The translations under genes and the position numbers were made by a program. The notes under the pieces were generated by a model. That model was not told the origin of the DNA and did no database searches. It worked only from the letters and a program-made list of their open reading frames with translations. From Trochalopteron elliotii (taxonomy: Eukaryota; Chordata; Aves; Passeriformes; Leiothrichidae): a DNA stretch of 64,000 nucleotides. Shown here in pieces: positions 13,532-25,665 of the stretch. The stretch's first letter is position 1. The number at the start of each line of letters is the position of its first letter. The stretch is taken from the NCBI GenBank assembly GCA_024734555.1, contig JANPWX010000108.1, positions 1,298,566-1,362,565 on the forward strand. The letters run 5' to 3'.

Positions 13532-15669
13532 TTATCATTTTAGTTACATGGAAATATAATCTGAAGTACATTTTCCTCGTGTTTAGGGTAACCAACACAC
13601 TAACTGACTTGTTCTAATTTGTTCTTCAAAAGCATACTAATTTGTACAACTTAGAAAGCCATAAAGAATTCTTTCTTCAAATAGATGAAAAAAAAGATGC
13701 ATTGTACTGTGGGTTGTGATTGCTGTCCATAAAAACAATTTTGTGTGATATGCAAGAAATACAGTATGATTTAAAGCACAGCATTTATAGGTCTTCAACC
13801 AATAAAACTTTATGGAACTATATCATAAGTAAAGATATGATGGTGGCAGTGACTCCTACTGGACAAATCCCGTCTACTTTTTTTTTCTTTTTTTATGAAA
13901 AATTAGTTAAATCTGTGTTTTTTGGGGCTTCTAAGAGTTTACAATCTCCTTCTGAAGGCAGATGTGGTACATTCAAAAACAACGCTATATGCTGATAAGA
14001 AGAGTTAGGGTTTCTAGTGTAGTCAGACAATTATTTTGTAAAAAGAAAGAGGGTCTTGCAGTATTAGTGGTTCTTGAAAACTAATTTACTGGCAAGTTTT
14101 CACTTTGAGGCAAATATGAGTTGTGCAATAGGATCCCAGGGGTGAGACAGAGCTTGTAATCTGTGTGCAGGCTGCATGTGTGTGCATCTGAGAAACCCAC
14201 TTTGCCTGATTGACACTTCACTGCTTAACACTTGGCTCTTTGTAACTTGCTTATCCAAGTGGATGTTATATTCTTGTGCAGCATGACTTTTTTGAGGAAT
14301 AAGTTGCAATAGTCCAAGCCTATAATTTGATTTCAGCAACAGGCCTTCAGGGACAAGAGTATTTGTTCTAACTTGACTTTGCTTCTCCCTGCTGAAATAC
14401 TTCACTCAGGATATGCACACCCACTTGCCTCCATGTTTAGCAAAGTGCGCTCATTGTCCTGTATTGTAATCTCAAAGGTCAGGGCATTGAACCATTAAAT
14501 ATTCAATTTATTCTGTAGGTACATTACACGTGTTTCAGTGTTTTCTTAAATGATTTGACATTAGCAAAAGAACACTGAGGCAAAAGAAACTGTGCAGAAG
14601 AGATAGGCCTTAGGCAATGCACAACAACAAATCATAACAGATATTAAAACCAGATTTAATATACATATTGTCGTAAAACCCCTTCTTTCATTACAGTAGT
14701 AATAGCGAGAGGACTGCTCATGCAATTTTCTGTCCATTAACTTGCAAAATTCTATTAAACTTCTTGATAAAAAATCTGTTATAAATTAATTTATTGATGT
14801 CAAATAAACATCTTTATATGCATTCAGCCTAGAAATGTAGAAATTTTTCTTATGTGATCCTGTACCATTCTGTTTCTGAGAGCTCTTACTAGAGCTGAAC
14901 TAAAACTGATGTGTTTTCTTTTCCTTCATTTAAATCAGGCTTTCTTTCAGCTGTTTATTCATTTACTCAGTCTGCTTTTCATAAACATTGAAAAGTTAAA
15001 ATTTATTGAGCCCAACATTCACTATCTTTCAATTTCTAAGTTATAGATATGAGATTTTGGTTGATGGTATATTTGTAGCTGTGAGTATTCATGAGAGAAA
15101 TTTGTGATTTTCCCTCGAGGGATAAAATATCACTCCAAAATCAAGACTCTTTAAAAAATATAAACATACATTACATAATGAAAGAATACTTAAAAAAATG
15201 TGGACTATTAGGTATAAATTACTTGTAGAGATCTTGTGAAAAACATGTACCTGTCATCCTTTTCCCTTTCAGGATTCTGCTGGCATGAAGACTACAAAGA
15301 CATAAAATAACATTTTTCATAATAATGGACACCTTCCAAAAGAATATAATTTTGCGATTAGAAATATATACTGTGAATTAATGTTCACAGTATTTACTGC
15401 TCTGAGAATTTAGCAAAACAGAATTTTACAAATTATTACTGCAAACATTTGGCAAGCAGCAGTACTGACCTATAGACGTAGAATGTAAGGAAGATGTTAA
15501 TTTGGAGGCAAAATCTACCAACCTGCTTGTATTGACCAGTTTTTTACTCTGAAGTTGTCCTAGCAAGATCAATAGGATTACTGGAACAGTAATGCCCTAC
15601 TTACTGAGGCCATTACTGTGAGAAAGCCTGGCAGAATTTGGCCTTTAATGTATCTTACTGGCCAAAATC
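13532..15669. other. Non-coding unique DNA
   Basis: No gene is recognised. A 101-codon minus-strand frame (14100-14405) lies in a stretch of balanced composition (14100-14420); its predicted peptide shows no domain that I know. The rest is AT-rich. Confidence 0.55.
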
Positions 15670-15744
15670 TTTTTTTTTTTTTCCAATTCTTTTCGTGTGT
15701 GTGTGTGTATGTATGTTTGTGTGTGTGTGCGTGTGTGTGTGTAT
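15670..15744. repeat. Poly-T run and (GT)n microsatellite
   Basis: Thirteen T at 15670-15682, then an interrupted (GT)n from 15695 to 15744 with TATG and GC interruptions. The frames crossing it encode Cys-Val repeats, a typical artefact. Confidence 0.95.
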
Positions 15745-18700
15745 AGATGTTAGACAGCTTTATGGTAGCTTTGGGAAATGTAGCTTTGGAACCTGGAAGT
15801 TTATATGCTTATTTCAGAGAGAATACTTCAGGTTTGGTCATTCATTGTGAAAATATTTTCTTCTTTTATTCTGGAATTAGATTTCTGAAAACCATTTTTA
15901 GAAATAACATGATACCAGGACTTACTCTATTTTTTTTTCCTGTAAGTATATTTGTTTTGCAACTCACAGTAGCATTCTCCTCTTAGAAGGATAAGACGTC
16001 TTCCTCTCTTTGTGAAATCAGAAAAATATCATCTATGTCTGCTCTTCTTCACCCTTGAACCACTGAGAGCAGCATAAAAAATGACATTGATTCAGTGAGA
16101 ATGGAGACTTGACCCTGACCTTCTGAGCCCTCTTATGGACAGTGTAGCCCCTTTGTGGTGGTTGACATGGGCCTGGATCATACCTGAGGTACATGTCATT
16201 TGCCAAAGGAGAGTGACTTCACTATTTTTTTTCTCTTCAAGCACTGGTGATGACTTTCTTGCAACTGCTTCAGAGGGAATAGAGACTCAGGTGGAAATAA
16301 TTACAAAATCTTTTGCTAGAGAATAAATTCCATTTTGAAGCTGTTTTTCTTTTTTCGTATTACTTGCTGCTGCTGCCATACACTTATCTTTGTTGCAACT
16401 TCCATGTGCCTGAACACGATTGGTTGGCTCCATGTTCTCATGCTATTGTTCAAGATGTTTCTATGGAGAGTGATTTAATTTCACTAGATTTGTGGCTTTC
16501 TCCTGCTGTGCCTGTATAAAGGCATTGAGGCAGATTGTTGAAAGGGAGCGTCTCAAGCCAGGTGGAGTTAATTAAGCTGAGGTAGGTACCCCCAGTGCTT
16601 CTCACATGCAAAAGAGTATAGAGCAAGCCTGGCAGCTGATGATATAACAAATGTAAATATATTTCTGATGACAGATTATGTAATGTAAAAATAGTGAAAG
16701 CAACTGAAAACTAAGGCAATGTACTGTCTGCTTAACTTGCAATTCCTGCTAAGAAAGAAGTAATTTATTTGCTGTGAATAAATGAACAGTCATAGGGCTT
16801 GAGAAAAACTCACTAAGTCTTAAAATGAGAGGACTTGATACACATTCAAGAAAGACACAGGACCCCTCCCGCTTCCCCTCCTTGCAAGGGTCATGCTATG
16901 CTCACACATTGTTGATATATTGAATCTGGAAAGTCCTCTAACTTGTGGCTCATTCTGTTGGGGGAAAAAACATGTGAGGTTCAAGATTTTCCTGAAAAGG
17001 GCTAAAATTTACAAGCTGCAAAAAATATAGACTTGCTTAAACCATATTTACAATGTTGAACTGACATGAAACAAAGAAACAACATAGCAAGGTACATATA
17101 AGGAAATTTCATACTATTTTAAGTATTAGGAATCGATGGAGGAAGTTGCTTTTACTTTTGGTTATATAAGCATATTTTATAAAATCAGTGTAACTCAGTA
17201 CAAGATACTGTGACAGAGTCAGGTGAGAACAAGCAGAAACTTGTAGATCACCTGTAATAAACAATGGAGATAAAAATGAGTGGTAAAAAACCTCTGTGGA
17301 TCTAGAGCTTAACGAGTTGAGAGACAATGAAAAGATGAAACTGGGAAACAGCTAATGGCCACAGCATGCTTTTTGTCTTGATGAACTAATTTCCTGGTGG
17401 AATGTGTTTTGCTGCAGGAGTATGTTTGGCATGAAAATTAAATGGAAGCATAAGCATTTTATCTAAGGTATTTTATCTAATCTTTGCATATATTTTAAAT
17501 CCATCAGAACAGAATCTCAGCACTTACAGTCTTTTATAACAAAGCAGTCAGAGGACTGAAATTAACCACTCTGCTTACATCATCTGAGCATAGCATGTTT
17601 TTCCCTTGTCTTACTCTCCAAGGGAATACTGTTGGGTCACTCAGAGGTGGCTGCATCTACGCAGATGAAAAGAGATGGATCTTCACTTTCATTCGTAGAG
17701 GTGCCATGGTCCAGAACTTATTCTAATTTTTGATGAAAAGAAATTTTCTGTCTGTAAAGCAGACAAAGGCAGTTGCCAAGATCTTAACCCTGGTCTCTGT
17801 CTATCACGGTTGCTAAGACTGCAGCTGCCACACTGGGGCAGAGTGAGCAGCAGGTATGAAGGACTCATGGCCTAGTTATTTCAAAACTTTGAAGAATACG
17901 GCCAGCATTTGGCCTTGGAGTGGATTTGATGCCACCCAGGTAGAGAGAACAACAGAGAGATCATCAGAATGACATGCTCTTTTTGTGCTGCTGAACTTAG
18001 GACATGCACTGAATAAGATGATTGCAGCCTAGTGTTTCTCACATTTCTGATTCCTTCTTAAGGGGAGAGAAAAGAGATAAAATATAACATCAAGTTTCCT
18101 GAGTAATGGATTAGATAAGGGATGTCAGAGTGACATGGCAACGGTACACAGGAAGGTATTAAATGTATTCGTAGTCCGAGTTGTAATTCTGGGCTTTCGA
18201 CTTTTTAGGAGTTCTTATGATAAATATAGGGAAAGGAATCCTGGAGTTACTGAGATGCCTGTAACTGCTGTAACACTAACACATTTCTTCAGTTCCCTCT
18301 GTTTAATCTATTGATAATGAACTTGTCAAAGTTAATGGAAGAAAAGTTCTTTGGATCAAAAAGACTCATGAGCTAGTTAAGCTAACATTTGGGATTAAAG
18401 CTAGATTTTACCTATGATGAAGAAAGAGAAATGTTAACAAGCACTAAAAAATAAAATAATTCCAGCACAAATTTAGAAGTGAAAGGAAAATAAGGATATG
18501 AAGGTCAAAGAATGTCTTTCTAGTGACATTTTTCCAAAGTTGAATTATTACATTCATTTTACAAGATAATATCTAACATCCACAATATTTTGTTTGACCG
18601 AAATAGTTGAATTTATTATTTTTAAACTAGAGCTTTAATCCCACTCCAACTATTTTTAAATTTAAAATTAGTTTTAAACACATCACTTATTCCTATTTTA

Positions 18701-19164
18701 CATAATTCCTGGTGCTCTTCTGAGTCTATCAAAAGACTAGGATTGCCCATGAATGCACCAAGTACATTATTCAGTATTTCCGACATCTTCATTCTTCTCT
18801 CAGAAAGAACTCATTCCAAGTGAAGAAGACAACTTTATGGACCTTCATCATGACTGCAAGTTAGAAGTTTAATTTTCTAGGAACTACAGTAGCTTTTGGA
18901 AGTTCTCTGCATGAATTTTCAGCATCTCAAATAACTTCAACAACTATTTCTGTACCAAACTGCCATACACACAATTGTTTTCACACAGAAAAAAGGTCAT
19001 TTTTTATATATATCTGGCTCACACACCTTCTACTCTGTCATTCAATGATGGGTTTAACATTAAAAAAACCTTCCAGTTTCCAGAAAATAATTTTTGAAGA
19101 TATTTTGTTCTCATAATCACACTGCCTGTCGAAGTAGCCAGCTTGTAAAACTACAGGTTGTTCT
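15745..19164. other. Non-coding unique DNA
   Basis: No gene is recognised. The patch 16090-16620 is slightly GC-richer and holds frames of 60-70 codons on both strands, none with a domain. A faint likeness to another avian LTR start near 16150 was considered and rejected. The stretch 17570-18060 also has balanced composition without a recognisable family. Confidence 0.55.
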
Positions 19165-19215
19165 GCCAGAGGGTGAAAATTTACTACACTGAAGTCAATG
19201 ACAAACACCTAGAGA
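19165..19215. repeat. Possible ancient amniote repeat trace (GAAGTCAATG motif)
   Basis: The words ACACTGAAGTCAATGACAAA at about 19186-19205 resemble the ACTGAAGTCAATGGCAAA segment of the same old amniote repeat class as at 13262 and 38843. The match is short and decayed, so this call is weak. Confidence 0.3.
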
Positions 19216-19530
19216 GATAGTATTTCACTCATGATGTTTCACCATAATATATTATGACTCTAAAAGAAGTGGTGATTGTTCATAATTGAATTGTGATAAC
19301 AGATGAGAAGCAATGAGAAGAGACAGTAAAAATGCCATTTATGTTTAGAATAAAGACCAATGAGTTAAATGAAAAATTAAAAAAGGAAAGCAAATAAATT
19401 ATTTAATTTTTCATAGTCTAAAACATCATATTATTTAAATGACCTCATACTTGACCTTTTATTTCTTTTATTTTTTCTCTACAGATTATAATAAATAAAT
19501 GTTATTCTTAGGTGTCTTCAGTAATTTTTT

Positions 19531-19598
19531 CAGAAAGATAAATAAAAAAGAGAAAAAAAGGGAAAGAGAAAAAGAAAAAAGAAAAAGAAAAAGAAAAC
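19531..19598. repeat. (AAAAG)n purine-rich low-complexity tract
   Basis: About 68 bases almost wholly of A and G, with AAAAG and AAAAAAG units predominating. It is a polypurine strand without interruption by C for most of its length. Confidence 0.85.
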
Positions 19599-19855
19599 TT
19601 GCATAATCAAAACTCAAACCCTAATTTTGGATATTCATGGGAAAAAAACAGCAAAATATAACAATTAGGTTTTACGAAATCCCTTGCTATAAGTAAATCA
19701 TGCTCTATCACAGTCTTTTTTTTTTCCTAAGTCATGTGGGGAAGGACACCTTAAAATGTGTGTGCATATCAAACTTAGAAGAATGAGACCTCCACAGTGT
19801 TTTACTGCTAAAATTGTTGTAATGTCATTAGGAACAATTCTAATAAAATATCACC

Positions 19856-19915
19856 AAAACAAACAAACAAACAAACAAACAAACAACCCCCCCCCCAAAA
19901 AAAAACAACAAAAAC
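19856..19915. repeat. (AAAC)n, then C10 and A9 tract
   Basis: Seven AAAC units are followed by ten consecutive C and then nine A with AAC/AAAAC words. The C10 run flanked by A-rich DNA is a likely sequencing-error hot spot. Confidence 0.95.
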
Positions 19916-21874
19916 CTCAGCACTTTCTATTTCCTGAAAATATTTATTGTAAAAGAACTTGTGTTATCATGATCAGTCTTCCATCTAGAATGATTAGGCA
20001 TGGAAAGCTATTACAAGGAATAAAAGCAGGAGGAAAAACAATATAGTTGAAATACAGCGTACCATTAAAAGGTAAAAGTATAGCGCATCAGGAAAAAATT
20101 GAAGGAAAGAAAGAAAAAATGTGCATCCCTTGAAGATGCCTGAAAAACTGTCAGCTTTTAGCAGCAAGCCAATATTTCCATTTGTAGGCTCAAGGGACTG
20201 TTAAATAACAAGCAATTATTTCAGGCAGGAGTGGATGTAAATGGCAGCATTCAAAAACCTATGAAAAGATACTGTTAAAACTGGTTTAGTACCTTTTAGA
20301 ATATTGTGGCTGTGCAGTCCTACATACGACCAGGAAGATTTATTCCCTGGAGAAAGATCAAATAGTAACGGAATATTCATCAGAGAGACTAAATGATGAA
20401 GCCAACCAAAGTGCTGCAGAATGATACATCCAGTAGTAAATGATATATTAATTCCCTCTAATGAGTTGAAGGCAACAAATAAATAAGACTCAAAACTTAT
20501 TTCCTGCTTAAAATCGAACATGAGCTGAACATTTAAATTGAATTTTTAGAGGCTTGTTTTTAATGTTAAGTTACAATTTTGGGGTGTGGGGGTGAAACCA
20601 GTGATAATCCTAGCACAGTAACTCCCTGCTTGCATAAAAAAATGGAAAAGTGCAGTGCACTACTTTTTTTGTGTGTGTGTCATATCAAAATATGTAAAAT
20701 CAGTAGTGAGAAGCAGGTATCAGATTTTGAAAATTTCTTTTAATATTATATTTTTGGCTGTATATTAACAAGCTGGAATTCCTGTAATTTTGGAGACTTG
20801 AAACAATACATGCAGTCTAGATAGTCTGTGGTCTTCTCTTCTATTGACAGATGCAGTAAAGATTCATATAGATGAAAGTAATTCTGAAAGCCTTGCCATA
20901 GTTTATGTGTATGATTTTTTATTCATTACTTTTCCTTGCTTCTTATATTTAAAAAATAATATTAGCAGGTCTTCTTTGGGAATAGGAAAGTGAGAAAAGA
21001 ATAACTGAGGGAGTTAGTTGACCACCTATGTAAGAAGGTAACTAATGTCTGGAAGTCTATATAAAATGAACGTTTGCACGCAATTAAGTATTTTACTTAT
21101 ATTATGAATATTGGAAAACAGGAATGACATCCACAGAAAGAAGAATTGTCTGACAAATAAAATTATGTGGTTAAAAAAAAAAAACAGAAAAAATCTAGGA
21201 TTTAACACCTTGGTAAATAATGGTAGATATATGTAAATAGAAGCAGTAAATATCTGCACAATGAGCAGCCACCTGTATCCCAAATATACACAACAGAACT
21301 AGCTTCCCAGCTGTATCTGATGTGAATAAAGTATCCATTTGCAAACCTGGTTTAGGCATGAGCAAACGTATCTTAAAGGTTGCCAATGTTTAAATTAACT
21401 GTTTGGGAAAAGGAATATATTTCCTTGGAGCATGTACAATGCCAAGGTAAATGGCACCCTAATCCGTAATGAAGGCTTATCTGCACTGCCAGAACACAAA
21501 CTGTGAGAGAAGGAATAAAAAAAGCCCCCAATGCACAGCATAAAACTTCTTTGCTCTGTATTGTCTGTGTTCACAGCTGCAAACCTTGCAGAGAGTAGGA
21601 GCAGCTCTCCAGACCCTGTAATATAATATTCAGCAGTGCCAAGTGAACAGTTTTGCAACAGAAATCTATTCTATCAAGCATGTCCTTGCTCACATCCTTT
21701 TCCTTACTGCACAAACAACACAGAGAGTGACTGTCTGGGCTCATATGACAAACACAACTCTAAAAATGGTGACAATTTGAACTTGATGCTTTCATTCCCC
21801 TGTTGATTTGGAATCCTTAATCCCCAAGTACTGAAGACCTCCGGGAATGTATAAATAAATCTGTTAATTATTAT

Positions 21875-21916
21875 GTGTTAAAATTAATTTAAATTATTTT
21901 AAAACTAATTTAACAC
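21875..21916. repeat. Imperfect AT-rich inverted repeat
   Basis: Arms beginning GTGTTAAA and ending TTTAACAC, with a bulge in the middle of the stem, surround an A/T-only loop of about 10 bases. It has the shape of a short hairpin, but no flanking target-site duplication was seen that would make it a transposon. Confidence 0.5.
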
Positions 21917-22730
21917 TTAGTATTAGACACTGACATTTCTGTCCCAAGTGGTCTTATCAACACCCTAGTGATGCAATTTCCTATTTACTTAAAACTGACT
22001 GAATTGTTATGCAGGTTATCACTTCAGATTTTTTAAGGGTGCAAGGAAGTTTGTCATTTTGTGGAGATTGGAGAGAAAAAAAACAAAAAACCCACAAACC
22101 CAACAACAACAGATAAACAACACTTGTGAAAATGTCAATGAGTTGCCATATCTCACGAGTGCTGTCTAAATGCTCTAAATAGTATTGAAGCTTTACAATT
22201 TCACCAGCAAAGGTTTATTTCTTGCATCTCACCCCATCTTTCTTAATCTTTTAACAACGTAAGGTTTCTGCCATTTTCATTTAGAATAACAGACAAAATG
22301 GAATGCTATTTTGCCTGATTTTCTCAGTAAGAGGCAGTAACGATAATCTCTAAATAGAGATTTAGATGTCTAAGTTTAAAGGTTAGCCGCTTCTTTCTTG
22401 TTTCAAGAACATATCTTTATTTTCCTTATGCAATAAGGGGCTTTTTTCAGAAATTTCTAGAATCATCTAGATCACTACCTTTAGTTTACCCACTTTGAAT
22501 TATGTCAAACCATTTCTTAGAGTTTACTTTATAACAGTTCATTCCACTTTTGTTTATCTCAGTATTTTGGTATAGACTTCCCCAGACAGGATTCAAGGCA
22601 CTTGGTGTCTTGTTCTACACTGTTCTCAGGAGAGACACTCTTCTTTTGTTTATGTTGAGAGCCTAAAAGACAACCTTCCTGAAGATGCACTTGCAATTAG
22701 GCTCTATAATACGCCCACCTTCATCCATCA

Positions 22731-23004
22731 GGAGGGGAAGAGAGAGAGGGGGAGGGAGGAAGGACACTTCCCTAAATATTTTTCTTTTAGATATATTAAG
22801 ACCTCAAGTTTAGAAACCTAAAAACAGGAAAGGCAGGAAAAGCATGAGGAACTATAGCACAAACTCTAGTAATCTGCAGGATATACCCACTTGAATATGA
22901 ATTCTTTACTGTCACAAAATGATAGATAATGGGACATATGCCACAGATTTTATTTCTAGGGAAGGAAAGGATAGAAGAAGGTGGGGAAGGAGGGAGGCAG
23001 AAAG
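22731..23004. repeat. Two GA-rich purine tracts about 200 bp apart
   Basis: 22731-22764 and 22959-23004 are both G/A-only or nearly so, with GGGAGGGAGGAAGG-like words. Intervening DNA is ordinary. They may be independent (GGA)n-like expansions. Confidence 0.6.
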
Positions 23005-24920
23005 CATAATAAACTATAAACCAAAATAAGGTAACATCTCTGGAATTTTGTATTAGTTTGACAATGTTAAATTGTTATAGACTGTAAATGAAGAAACATA
23101 TTCAGTAAAAAATTAGTTTGAAGGATTAATGTAGTAATTTTGAGCATAATATATTACTGAGGTAAACATAAACAGTTTACTCTGGGACTAGTTTTTAAAA
23201 TTTATCATTTTATGCCTATGACATCCATTTCAGTCGGCTTGGTGATTTATGATGATACAATAATAATACATAATAATAGTGTTAGGGGTAGGAAGTTTTT
23301 TAGAGACTTTCTATGGAATTTTACATATTATAGTTAATAATATGTGTAGATTCAGGTGATTTATTGAGCATATCTGTATCAGACACAGCATTCCTAGACA
23401 TTTCAGAGATCATGGTTTTAAAGAAATATAGTCACAATGAACATTACAAATGTTTGGCACTGTTATCAGTTTAATTGCTTTAGGGTTAGATGAGTTATTA
23501 ACTTAAATGAAATTTCATGTTTTACTGAAAGGACAAGAACTTTGTGGTATTCATCCATTTACAATTAATGTAAGCAGTGAGCACTAAAGCCTTTCGGTGA
23601 GATTTGCAGCATGGCTGCAAATCAAGCATCTGAACAATAAGAGAGAGGAGGCATATGCTATGTCAGTTTAGGCCATCAAATATCATGTTGTATTGTCAGT
23701 AATTTCTGAAAAATCTGTTGAGAATATATAATCTGTTTTGATATACATTCTTTTTCTTAATATGAAACACAGATTGGAAAATACAAGTGTTATTTATATA
23801 GGGTAGGGGAAAATAAAGAAAATTGGCAATAAAGATTCAATTGTAAACCAAAATGGTCAAGGGCTATTAAGAAGGAATGCATTTTCACAGTTAAAAAACA
23901 AAATGTAAAACCAGCAAAATTTTTATTTCCGAAAATATGGAAAATTCAAATTTAATTTATGGGAAGAGGAGTTGTAGGATATGTTCAGAGTTGGAAAAAC
24001 TATTTTTATGCAAACTATGATGATGTGTCAGAAAAATGAAATCTCTTATCTCAGTACAAAAAATGGAAAACTGGAGTATCAGCCTGAGTGTCTGAGCATA
24101 GCATAGTATATATCCAAATGAGATGCCACAGATTAAAGTTATGTTTAGGACAAAGAATGAATTTAATGGAGCAAACAATCCTCATTTTTACTTACTTTCA
24201 ATAGCAAAAAACCCCAAGTTTTCCGACATCATAGTTCAAGAAACTCTTAGAAATTATTTAAGGAATCAGAAACTTCCTTGATATAAAAGGCTGTTTGATC
24301 AATGTTGTAGATACATATCCTGGAGGACACTATTGACCAATACCTGTTGTTCATGCTCACATTTCATTAAAAAAATTGAGCACAGAAGTAGAAAACACTC
24401 ATTAGAAAAGTGCTAACACTGTTTACTAATCCACAGGGAATTTTTACCATCCTAATTAATGTATTTGGACTCTTGTTTATGGAAAAGGTATTTCCTTAAA
24501 GAGAGCTGAAGAAACTGAACTGAAGGAAAATTCTGATATATGCTGTCATATGCTTTAAAGACAAATGCTAGAAAAACCTGCTTCTTTAGAAAACCAAACC
24601 AAGCCAAACCAAAACCCCACTTGTTTTAAAAAGTGTTTTTCTGACAACTTTACGTAATTATGGCCTTACTAGGTCTCAATGCATGTCTAATATGAATGCA
24701 AACCCTAAGAATAGGAATGCATTATGACAGGAAAAATATGCTAGCATACACACAGAATCACAGAATAGTTGGGGTTGGAAGGGACCTCTGGAGATGTTCT
24801 AGTCCAACCCCTCTGCCAAAATATGTGTCCAGCACTTGTGCCTAGGAAGGTTTGAATATTTTCAAAGAAGTAGACTCCAAACCTCACAGGGCAGTCTATT
24901 CCAGCACTCTGCAACTCCCA

Positions 24921-24966
24921 AAGTAGATATAAAGTAAATATTATGTAGTATGAAGTAAATATGAAG
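24921..24966. repeat. Local AAGTAAATAT repeats inside the CR1
   Basis: AAGTAGATAT at 24921 and AAGTAAATAT at 24932 and 24953 interrupt the CR1 3' UTR between its CTGCAACTCCCAAAG and TTCTTCATATTCAGATT segments. CR1 copies usually have one short AAAGTAAAGAA-like word here, so this is a local expansion after or during insertion. Confidence 0.6.
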
Positions 24967-25267
24967 CTTTTCTTCATATTCAGATTGAACTTCCTGTGTT
25001 ACAGTTTGTGCCAGTTTCCACTTGTCCCATCACCATAAATCACTAGTAAGAGGAACATCACTGGGCACATCCTCTTGACACCCACCCTTAGGATATGTCT
25101 AAACATTGACAAGATCCTCTCTTCAGGCTAAAGAGGTCCAGTTCCCTCAGCCTTCTCTCATAAGAGAGGTGCTCCTGTCCCCTAATAATTTTCACAGTCC
25201 TTCACTGGAGCCCCTCCGGTAGTTCCTTCTTTTCCTATAATTAAGGAATCCAGAATTGGACACAGCC

Positions 25268-25504
25268 CTACAGATGTAGCCTCACCAAGGAGGAGCAGAG
25301 GGACAGGACCACCTCCCTCAGCTTCCTGGCAATTCTATTCCTAGTGCACCCCGGGATAACATTGACAATTTTGGCCATAAGGGCACTGTTGGCTGATGGA
25401 CAGCTTGTTGTCTGCAGGGGCTCCCAGGTCCTTCTCCACAGACCTGCCTTCATAGTCATCAGCTCCCCAGTGCTGACTGCTATGGTGCAGGGGTTATTCC
25501 ACAC
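25268..25504 (-). pseudogene. CR1 ORF2 (reverse transcriptase) C-terminal relic
   Basis: A 78-codon open stretch within the minus-strand CR1. The conceptual peptide starts WNNPCT and ends with REVVLSLCSSLVRLHL, which corresponds to the C-terminal part of CR1 ORF2 downstream of the catalytic palm (a REVILPLYSALVRPHL-like motif is typical). None of the reverse-transcriptase catalytic motifs or the endonuclease domain lies in this fragment, and the frame stops at both ends, so it is a dead relic. Its survival as an open frame is probably chance. Antisense frames over the same DNA (25344-25568 +) are shadows. Confidence 0.75.
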
Positions 25505-25665
25505 CAGGTACAGAACCTACAGTTTGTTCCTCTCTGCCCAACTCTCCAGCCTGTTCCCATCCCACTGAGTGGTAGCTCACACTCAGTCACTCTTTCCAGA
25601 CAGTAAACCTGCTGAGGGTGCAGTGTGGCCCTCATTCATGTTGTTGATGAATAGGATACCTGAAA

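Larger units (their letters stand above)
19916..24751. other. Non-coding unique DNA
   Basis: No gene is recognised; the best open frame is 101 codons on the minus strand (20216-20521) without a known domain. It contains an A/C-rich tract (22074-22116), purine-rich tracts (22731-22764 and 22959-23004), an imperfect inverted repeat at 21875-21916, and another A/C-rich tract at 24594-24620. Confidence 0.55.
24752..25665 (-). mobile_element. Long CR1 LINE fragment (minus strand), about 0.9 kb
   Basis: On the + strand: ACAGAATCACAGAATAG, GGGTTGGAAGGGACCTCTGG, CAGATTGAACTTCCTGTGTT, CTCAGCCTTCTCTCATAAGA, GGACACAGCCCTACAGATG and CTGGAGCCCC, then reverse-strand ORF2 sequence, and at the right end TTCATGTTGTTGATGAATAG. 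This is the 3' third of avian CR1 in reverse, reaching into the C-terminal part of the reverse-transcriptase ORF. It differs from the other copies in its 3' UTR (ACTTCCTGTGTT..TTTGTGCC block), so it belongs to a different, probably older, CR1 subfamily. A short local duplication has expanded it at 24921-24966. Confidence 0.92.

Noticed and set aside
15638..15850. Cys/Val-rich small protein
   Set aside because: It is the translation of the (GT)n microsatellite.
16140..16180. Possible second LTR start (TTGTGGTGGTTGACATGGGC)
   Set aside because: It resembles a TGTGGTGGGTTGACC-type avian LTR start for about 20 bases only; no later part of such an LTR follows.
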